Assembly (NCBI GenBank): GCA_029879735.1
Contig: JAOUPS010000008.1
Span: 1-37,361, forward strand
Length of the DNA: 37,361 bases
Source of the DNA: Candidatus Bathyarchaeota archaeon
GTDB lineage: Archaea > Thermoproteota > Bathyarchaeia > Bathyarchaeales > Bathycorpusculaceae
Direction: 5' to 3'
Shown: piece after piece, positions 31,775 through 37,361 of the stretch
Numbering within the stretch: the first letter of the stretch is position 1
How the letters are laid out: each line of letters starts with the position of its first letter
Translations under genes and position numbers: made by a program
Notes under the pieces: model-generated
What the model saw: only the letters and a program-made list of their open reading frames with translations
What the model was told of the DNA's origin: nothing
Databases searched by the model: none

Positions 31775-32776
31775 TCATCTGATAAATCTATTAATCCTTG
31801 ATACCTGTTGCCTCGCAAAAATAGTGGATTTGAAATTTCTAAAGTTCCAACGAATAGCTTCTATGATTGCCCGATAATTTTTTCGGTTGGCTCTTTGTGA
31901 AAGAAAAACTAATCTTGAATCTTTTGAGCTAAGAATTCGCTTGATAAATGGAATAAACACAATTGCTTCTATGGCAGTAAGCAAGAAAACATGCCAAAAT
32001 AATGCTAAAAACATTCGCATCAATGGAAAATTTTTAATTATAAACCTAACATGATTACGTCGCTCATAATAAACAGATAGAGGAGAATCTTTTCCAATAG
32101 TTACACTACGTCTATGATAAGAAATTGCTTGCGGAATATGAAGAATATCATAACCAGCTCTCTTTACCCTAGCACAATAGTCTTCATCCTCCGAGTATAT
32201 AACATAGGTCTCATCACATAAACCAACAATATCCAATAATTTTCTACGAAAAAGCGGTGCCCCTACGTAATCTACTTTCCTTGGCTCTTTTGGAACGTCC
32301 GAAAGCTTGACCCGAATATAACTTGAGGGAATTCCAAGATAATTAAAAGTTGCACCTGCCTCGTCGATGACATCTTTTGTTCCATATAGTATACGTACCC
32401 CCCCAACAACCCCTGCATCAGGGTGTCTTAGAAGAGCGTTTACCAGAGTGCGAAGCCAACTTGATGAGAAAATTTCATCGCTGTTGATATCAAATGCTAA
32501 TATGGTACCTCTTGCAATACGGAAACCCAAGTTGACCGCTTTTCCTATTCCTATACGGCTTTCTTTTATTAGCTTGACTTCAGCAAATTCTTGTTCTATC
32601 ATTTCTGGAGCACCATCAGTTGATCCTGCATCTATCACTATGATCTCATATGAAGCAGCGTAGTCCTGACAAAGTAGAGAGTTTAAACAGTCTCGCAAAA
32701 GATCTCTTCCGTTAAAATTGGATATAATCAACGACACTTTTGGAAGTTTCTTCTTATGATTAGCCACTTTCCTCAT
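31775..32776 (-). CDS. GT2 family glycosyltransferase
   Basis: About 333 residues from the ATG at 32776, which has AAAGG upstream; an ATG at 32842 would add 22 basic, unconserved residues. It is a close paralog of the GT2 at 26640: SLIISNFNGRDLLRDCLNSL, VIDAGSTDGAP, metal-binding ILAFDINSDE and IYSEDEDYCARVKRAGYD are all present, with YERRNHVRFIIKNFP afterwards. The C-terminal half has a hydrophobic stretch (MFLALFWHVFLLTAIEAIVFI). It follows the GT4 gene with a gap, and lies in the AT-rich glycan locus. Confidence 0.9.
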   Translation of the reverse strand: MRKVANHKKKLPKVSLIISNFNGRDLLRDCLNSLLCQDYAASYEIIVIDAGSTDGAPEMIEQEFAEVKLIKESRIGIGKAVNLGFRIARGTILAFDINSDEIFSSSWLRTLVNALLRHPDAGVVGGVRILYGTKDVIDEAGATFNYLGIPSSYIRVKLSDVPKEPRKVDYVGAPLFRRKLLDIVGLCDETYVIYSEDEDYCARVKRAGYDILHIPQAISYHRRSVTIGKDSPLSVYYERRNHVRFIIKNFPLMRMFLALFWHVFLLTAIEAIVFIPFIKRILSSKDSRLVFLSQRANRKNYRAIIEAIRWNFRNFKSTIFARQQVSRINRFIR

Positions 32777-32867
32777 CAAGGAGCCTTTTATTACATGATT
32801 TCTCACTTCTGTGCAACGCCGTGTAGTTCGTCTGCACAGCATGCGCTAGCATTGTTAAGGTTAACAA

Positions 32868-33956
32868 CTAGTATGGTAACCTCAGGTTTATGCAAACTTT
32901 TCCCCTAATTAATTTTTGATAAAGCGCAATTAATCCTTCTGATGCGATAGCCCAATTGTAACTGTTCTTTACTGCTATCAGTCCATTTAAACCCATTTCA
33001 ACTCCAACAGAGGGGTTTTTCAACAAGTAGTTTAGAGCCTCAAAGAGGGAAGCAGCAGTTGGCTCTTCTATATAGATACCGCAACGCTTAGAAAGGACAA
33101 CTTCGGCGCAAACATTGCTTATGACAGGAACACCCAACATTAAAGCCTCAAACAATTTTGATGGAGCCGCCATATAGGAGAGTCTCTTGTTGTACAGTAC
33201 AGGAACTACGTCAGCCTTAGATACGAACCTTAGAGCTTTCTTGTATGGCAAAACTCCTATATAGAAAGCGTTACAATCTTTGATTTCACGGCGTATTTTT
33301 TCTACGTTTCCTACAATTCTCCCTGCAAGTTCTAATTTTATCCTTCGAGATTTTTTGCAAGCTTTCAATAATAGGTTCGTTAAAAATTCGTCACCAATCC
33401 CTCCCGCATATCTAACAAGTAGCCGATTTTTGAATGTAGAACGTTGAGCTTTTATTTTAACTAGTATAGGGAAGTTAGGCACTATACTGGCAAGCTTTAC
33501 GCATTCGGATTTAAAGAGCGCCAAACGTTGTGGACTGGGTGCTATCACCGCGTCAGAAATCGAAACCATTATTGTCTCAAGTCGTCTTATTATGGCAAAC
33601 ATGGCTTTATTGTCACGCCAAAAGAGAGAAATAATATCGTACATATCATAGATAATTCTTGTGTTTGGTCTCAGAAAGCGATAGAACACCGCTGCGAACA
33701 TCGCGTGAAGGTCCGTAGAATGAACATAATTTGGCGAGTACTTGAAGAGTTTTACAAGTAGCCAGATCCAGAAAAGAGGCAGTGCAAATACAATAATTAT
33801 GCTACTATGCGGAATACGTAATGAAAACTCAGCAAAAGAAACTTCATCTTTTGTCTTTGAAGGATGTTCTCTTGACCAAGTGAAGGCCATAACGTCGCCT
33901 ATAGCTGAAAGAGCGTAATACTCCTTGATCAAACGAGAATCATATTGTTCAGACAT
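32868..33956 (-). CDS. GT4-like glycosyltransferase
   Basis: A 362-residue GT-B-fold enzyme. The acceptor domain includes SPNYVHSTDLHAMFAAVFYR and IIYDMYDIISLFWR, and a hydrophobic LPLFWIWLLVKLF stretch could touch the membrane. The donor domain has KLFEALMLGVPVISN, with the E-x7-E region partly replaced, and a C-terminal IAVKNSYNWAIASEGLIALY. These features match GT4 family members, though the glycine-rich P-x-G-x-G-x-P segment is weak, so the family call is moderate. It is 121 bases after the next GT2 gene, with a GCGC element in between. Confidence 0.8.
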   Translation of the reverse strand: MSEQYDSRLIKEYYALSAIGDVMAFTWSREHPSKTKDEVSFAEFSLRIPHSSIIIVFALPLFWIWLLVKLFKYSPNYVHSTDLHAMFAAVFYRFLRPNTRIIYDMYDIISLFWRDNKAMFAIIRRLETIMVSISDAVIAPSPQRLALFKSECVKLASIVPNFPILVKIKAQRSTFKNRLLVRYAGGIGDEFLTNLLLKACKKSRRIKLELAGRIVGNVEKIRREIKDCNAFYIGVLPYKKALRFVSKADVVPVLYNKRLSYMAAPSKLFEALMLGVPVISNVCAEVVLSKRCGIYIEEPTAASLFEALNYLLKNPSVGVEMGLNGLIAVKNSYNWAIASEGLIALYQKLIRGKVCINLRLPY

Positions 33957-34002
33957 GGCTCTGATAATTGCAATTCTTATTCTGAAACCACTCCATGTAG
34001 AA

Positions 34003-34014
34003 ACACGCGCGATC
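34003..34014 (-). promoter_or_regulatory. GCGC element upstream of the GT4 gene
   Basis: Minus strand reads TGCTATAGATCGCGCGTGTT, ending about 45 bases before the GT4 ATG. It is a degenerate copy of the recurring element. Confidence 0.3.
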
Positions 34015-34077
34015 TATAGCACAAAAAGCTTTCAAGAACCTTAGTAATATCCAATGACGTTAAACATTTCGGCGTAT

Positions 34078-35142
34078 TTATTTGACAAGTGGCTTAGCAA
34101 TTCTAGAAAGAAATCTTAAAAGCCTACTAGCGACTTTTGCGAATCTACCAAGGTATGGATGATCGAGTTCGTGGCTAAAAGACTTTAGGACAATGCTATC
34201 CGGAATCTTTCTCTTTTTTTGCAACTCTATTCTTTGACCAAGTATGATTTTTCTGTTTTTTAAGATATCTGAATATGATCTTATCTTTTCTGACGCAAAA
34301 CCATTCATTAGACTGTATAACAGCACTAATAACTCTATAAAAAGAAGCAACGGAAAAGCATTGACTAGTGTGCAGAGAGAGTAGTTTCTAAAGACAGTTG
34401 CAAGCCTACTACGTTCAACAAAAAAGAATTTCTTGGATGACATTATGTTTCCCCAGCTACTTCCCCATCTATGATAAATAACTGCAGAGGGAACGTAGAT
34501 TGATTTATGTCCAAGCATTAATGCTCTCCACCCCCAGTTAACATCTTCATAAAAGGTGAAAAAACCTTCATCAAGAAGACCTATCTTCTTAATAAGCCGT
34601 TTAGATGCAAGTACACAAGCTCCTGATGCATAACTTATTTCACATTTTTTGTCATACTGACCAGTATCTGGCTCGCCTATTCCACGAGGAAAAGCAAAAC
34701 CAAACAATTGAATAAGATTACCTGCCGAGTTTATTATTTTACTTTCAGCAAATAGGATTTTAGGTTGATAGAAACACTCAGGATTTAGCTTAGCTCCTAT
34801 AAGTAACTTAGATAACCACGAAGGATGCACAATCGTATCGTTATTCAAGAGCACTATGAACTCGCCTTTGGATCCAAGAATACCTATATTATTGCCCTTG
34901 GAATATCCAAAATTTTCTTGATTCTTTATGACCTGAACATTTAAGAATCCTTTATTAATCATTGCGCAACTTCCATCCGTAGAACCATTATCAACTACAA
35001 TGACCTCGAAGTTAGAGTAATTCGTCTTAAAAACCGATTTCAAACATTCACAAAGCACACTTCTACCATTAAAATTCAATACAATGATACTTACCAGTGG
35101 TTCTTCTTTTCTAAGAGACTTGTGAAGTGCCGCCCTGTTCAT
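34078..35142 (-). CDS. GT2 family glycosyltransferase (rhamnosyltransferase-like)
   Basis: A 354-residue GT2 with VSIIVLNFNGRSVLCECLKS, VVDNGSTDGSCAM, metal-binding FIVLLNNDTIVHPSWL and FFTFYEDVNWGWRALMLGHKS. The LNNDT and FxYxEDVDxxxR wording is like WbbL-type rhamnosyltransferases, but specificity cannot be assigned. After the catalytic domain a hydrophobic stretch (LVNAFPLLLFIELLVLLYSL) and a basic tail follow. A 271-base gap separates it from the GDP-fucose synthase-like gene; I see no convincing gene there, only a GCGCGC element. Confidence 0.88.
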   Translation of the reverse strand: MNRAALHKSLRKEEPLVSIIVLNFNGRSVLCECLKSVFKTNYSNFEVIVVDNGSTDGSCAMINKGFLNVQVIKNQENFGYSKGNNIGILGSKGEFIVLLNNDTIVHPSWLSKLLIGAKLNPECFYQPKILFAESKIINSAGNLIQLFGFAFPRGIGEPDTGQYDKKCEISYASGACVLASKRLIKKIGLLDEGFFTFYEDVNWGWRALMLGHKSIYVPSAVIYHRWGSSWGNIMSSKKFFFVERSRLATVFRNYSLCTLVNAFPLLLFIELLVLLYSLMNGFASEKIRSYSDILKNRKIILGQRIELQKKRKIPDSIVLKSFSHELDHPYLGRFAKVASRLLRFLSRIAKPLVK

Positions 35143-35384
35143 GGTCTAAGAATGAATCCTTTTAGTACAGATGCAAGGAAGCAGATATGGTATTCCAGGT
35201 ATCCATAGCACCCTTAAAATTTGTCTTCAACAACAAGCTTATCAATAGACACGATAATATCAACAATATGCATAACCATTTCATGGGTAGAACTCTTCCC
35301 CATTGTTATAATTGCAAGAAGAAGAAACCTCACCAACATTTGCATCTGGCTTCCTAGTTCGCCTAACAATGTTTGAATTGTTGA

Positions 35385-35394
35385 GTGCGCGCCA
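35385..35394 (-). promoter_or_regulatory. GCGC element in the 35143-35413 spacer
   Basis: Minus strand GATTATGGCGCGCACTC, about 245 bases before the GT2 start. The rest of this 271-base spacer shows no gene, repeat or RNA I can support; a 63-codon frame here has no ribosome-binding site or family resemblance. Confidence 0.25.
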
Positions 35395-35413
35395 TAATCA
35401 ACCAAATACCTCG

Positions 35414-36400
35414 TTAATGAGTGTAGGATGAAACGCGTGCGCTATTGTCTGCTCTATTCTTAGGATGTTTTTCCTTGTACCATTCAATTGTCCTTCGGAG
35501 ACCTTCCTCAAAACCAATTGTCACTTTGAACCCAAATTCTTCATTAGCTTTACTGGTGTCAAGGCATCTCCGTGGTTGCCCGTCTGGCCTTGAAGCATCC
35601 CATACAATTTCTCCATTATATCCAGTAAGCTTCGCTATTAAATCGACAAGTTCTCTTATCGTTATTTCTTTGCCTGCACCTAAGTTAGCGGGGCCTGGTT
35701 TATTGTATCTTTCCGTGGCTAGAAGAATACCTTCAGCTGCATCTTCCACATACAAGAACTCTCTAGAGGCCTTTCCAGTACCCCATACGGCAACTTCATT
35801 TTTTCCATCTAATCTTGCATCAACCATTTTCTTTATAAGTGCCGGAATCACATGCGAGCGTTCAGGGTCAAAATTGTCCCTAGGTCCATACAAGTTAACT
35901 GGCAACAGATAAATAGCATTAAAACCATATTGCTCTCTGTAAGCTTGAGCCTGAACGAGCAGAATCTTTTTAGCAATACCATAGGGCGCGTTTGTTTCCT
36001 CTGGGTACCCATCCCAAAAGTCTTCTTCCTTGAACGGTACAGGAGTGTACTTCGGATAAGCACACACAGTCCCTACAGCAACAAATTTTTGCACTCCCTC
36101 TTGTCTAGCAGCTTCCATCAGCTGAATCCCCATCACAGCATTATCATAAAACAAAGTTGCAGGATACTTCCTGTTAAATCCTATACCACCAACTTTAGCT
36201 GCCAAATGAATAACAACATCCATATCCTCGACGGCTTTTACACAGTTCTCCCATTTTCTTAGATCCGTCTCTTTGCTTCTTGGAATCCGAATGCTTTTAG
36301 GATTTACCTTCCTTTCATTTATCAGCTTCTCAACAACAAAAGAGCCTAAGAATCCGGCCCCACCAGTCACCAGTGTCTTCTTGTCCGCCCAAAATCCCAT
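35414..36400 (-). CDS. fcl: GDP-L-fucose synthase-like epimerase/reductase
   Basis: An extended short-chain dehydrogenase of about 328 residues from the chosen start. Features are the Rossmann motif [33 protein letters not shown] (a GDP-fucose synthase hallmark), the [15 protein letters not shown] segment, the catalytic pair in NAPYGIAKK, and [20 protein letters not shown]. It would convert GDP-4-keto-6-deoxymannose to GDP-L-fucose. I chose the ATG at 36400 because it comes one base after the upstream stop and starts just before the Rossmann motif; a frame from 36463 would overlap the gmd gene. The tail [13 protein letters not shown] looks non-conserved. Confidence 0.88.
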   Translation of the reverse strand: MGFWADKKTLVTGGAGFLGSFVVEKLINERKVNPKSIRIPRSKETDLRKWENCVKAVEDMDVVIHLAAKVGGIGFNRKYPATLFYDNAVMGIQLMEAARQEGVQKFVAVGTVCAYPKYTPVPFKEEDFWDGYPEETNAPYGIAKKILLVQAQAYREQYGFNAIYLLPVNLYGPRDNFDPERSHVIPALIKKMVDARLDGKNEVAVWGTGKASREFLYVEDAAEGILLATERYNKPGPANLGAGKEITIRELVDLIAKLTGYNGEIVWDASRPDGQPRRCLDTSKANEEFGFKVTIGFEEGLRRTIEWYKEKHPKNRADNSARVSSYTH

Positions 36401-36401
36401 G

Positions 36402-37361
36402 CTAATCCGTCTTCCACCATCTACCCGGAAACTTCTTTTCCACGATTTCATCTCCCTCTCCAATGGATTCTAAACCCACTTTGCGCATGTCAGCATCCAC
36501 CATCACCTTCATCAAGTCTTCAAATTTAATCTTCGGCTCCCAGCCCAATCTCTTCTCAGCCTTCCCCGGATCAGCAACCAATTCCTCGGTTTCAGTAGGC
36601 CTAAAATACCTCGGATCAATCTCCACGTGTTTTTCGAAGCGAAGATCAACATAAGACAAGGCTTTTTCAACAAACTCTCTAACCGAATGCGCTTCACCGG
36701 TTCCCATCACAAAATCTTCCGGTTCATCAAGTTGTAGGATTCTCCACATCACCTCCACATACTCTGGAGCATATCCCCAATCTCGTTTTGCATCGAGGTT
36801 CCCCAAATAAAGAACCTTCTGTTTCCCAGCCAAAATGTTCGCTATCGCCCTACTCACCTTTCTCGTTAAGAACGTTTCACCCCTGCGAGGCGATTCATGA
36901 TTAAACAAGATTCCATTAGATGTAAACATGTTGTAACCTTCTCTATAATTGACAGTCGCCCAGTAAGCATAAAGTTTAGCAATCGCGTAAGGACTCCTCG
37001 GTCTGAAAGGAGTTTCCTCACTCTGAGGCGGAGAAGAATTCCCAAACATCTCACTGCTGGAAGCTTGATAAAACTTAATCTTGTTTCCGCTATTTTTGAT
37101 GGCTTCTAGAATTCTTGTGGTGCCTAATGCAGTGATATTTCCCGTGTATTCTGGAATATCAAAACTCACTCTGACTTGACTCTGAGCCCCTAAATGATAA
37201 ACCTCATCTGGTTTGACATTGTAAATTATGTTCGATACCTGCTCGGAATCCGAAAGATCCCCATAATGAAGAAAAAGTCGCGCGTAAGGCTCATGCGGAT
37301 CCACATAAATGTGGTCAATCCTCGCAGTATTAAAAGTACTAGCTCTTCGAATGATCCCATG
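36402..37361 (-). CDS. gmd: GDP-mannose 4,6-dehydratase (5' partial)
   Basis: About 319 residues of a protein normally ~340-370 long; the N-terminal Rossmann segment lies beyond the window edge. The frame runs from the edge ([24 protein letters not shown]), so the apparent GTG at 37304 is not the start. Diagnostic motifs are [26 protein letters not shown] and [12 protein letters not shown] (catalytic S-Y-K), [17 protein letters not shown] and [17 protein letters not shown]. It makes GDP-4-keto-6-deoxymannose, the substrate of the adjacent synthase, and the two genes are separated by one base. The pathway would yield GDP-L-fucose, or GDP-rhamnose/perosamine-type sugars with other enzymes. Confidence 0.93.
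   Translation of the reverse strand, partial: HGIIRRASTFNTARIDHIYVDPHEPYARLFLHYGDLSDSEQVSNIIYNVKPDEVYHLGAQSQVRVSFDIPEYTGNITALGTTRILEAIKNSGNKIKFYQASSSEMFGNSSPPQSEETPFRPRSPYAIAKLYAYWATVNYREGYNMFTSNGILFNHESPRRGETFLTRKVSRAIANILAGKQKVLYLGNLDAKRDWGYAPEYVEVMWRILQLDEPEDFVMGTGEAHSVREFVEKALSYVDLRFEKHVEIDPRYFRPTETEELVADPGKAEKRLGWEPKIKFEDLMKVMVDADMRKVGLESIGEGDEIVEKKFPGRWWKTD

Noticed and set aside
35214-35405. 63-codon minus-strand frame in the 35143-35413 spacer
   Set aside because: No ribosome-binding site, no recognisable composition or family; length within chance.

Overview
The window looks like chromosomal DNA of an archaeon, probably of the TACK group and plausibly a Bathyarchaeia-type lineage. 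The evidence is archaeal information-processing genes (an archaeal class I CCA-adding enzyme, a TFIIB paralog, UPF0200 and UPF0201 proteins, a Y-family polymerase), a geranylgeranyl-reductase-family flavoprotein, class III (archaellin/pilin-type) signal peptides, TATA-like promoters, frequent TTG and GTG starts, and a TackOD1-like zinc protein. The taxonomic call is inference; there is no rRNA in the window. I found no rRNA, tRNA, CRISPR array, insertion sequence or integrase. No stretch longer than about 300 bases lacks a gene; the longest gap is 35143-35413.

Layout. (1) 1-12.8 kb is housekeeping-like: the end of an FtsX/MacB-type ABC exporter (permease and ATPase), a small hypothetical gene, DNA polymerase IV, a GGR-family reductase, a DUF6125-like cysteine protein, UppP, CCA-adding enzyme with RNA 2',3'-cyclic phosphodiesterase (ThpR), UPF0200-UPF0201-M20 peptidase-MBL nuclease, a cysteine-rich small protein, a divergent TFIIB with unusual upstream repeats, and a DUF5658-like membrane protein. 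(2) 13.0-23.2 kb is a pilus locus. A 52-aa ribbon-helix-helix-like gene is followed by five pilin-like genes: two small, and three large ones that share a domain I do not recognise. One of the large ones carries four PKD domains of exactly 86 residues each. Then come a secretion ATPase, two TadB/TadC-like membrane proteins and a zinc-ribbon/nuclease-fold-like protein. (3) 23.3-25.7 kb holds a membrane zinc-ribbon protein divergent from a secreted protein with an internal duplication. (4) 25.8-37.4 kb is an AT-rich minus-strand glycan locus: a methyltransferase, four GT2 and one GT4 glycosyltransferases, a large GT-C-like membrane protein with a C-terminal lectin-like domain, GDP-fucose synthase-like and GDP-mannose 4,6-dehydratase genes.

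How it fits together (inference). Regions 2 to 4 together look like a cell-surface module. A Tad/Epd-like pilus machine would export and polymerise small pilins and display large adhesin-like pilins rich in N-glycosylation sequons. The neighbouring sugar-nucleotide and glycosyltransferase genes could make a deoxyhexose-containing surface glycan. No prepilin peptidase or oligosaccharyltransferase is in the window, so those must lie elsewhere. The most novel-looking items are the three-member large-pilin family with the PKD array, the zinc-ribbon/nuclease-like protein after the pilus operon, the TFIIB lacking the usual B-reader signature with its direct repeat and palindrome, and a recurring TATA-GCGCGCGC element in spacers, mostly those of the glycan locus.
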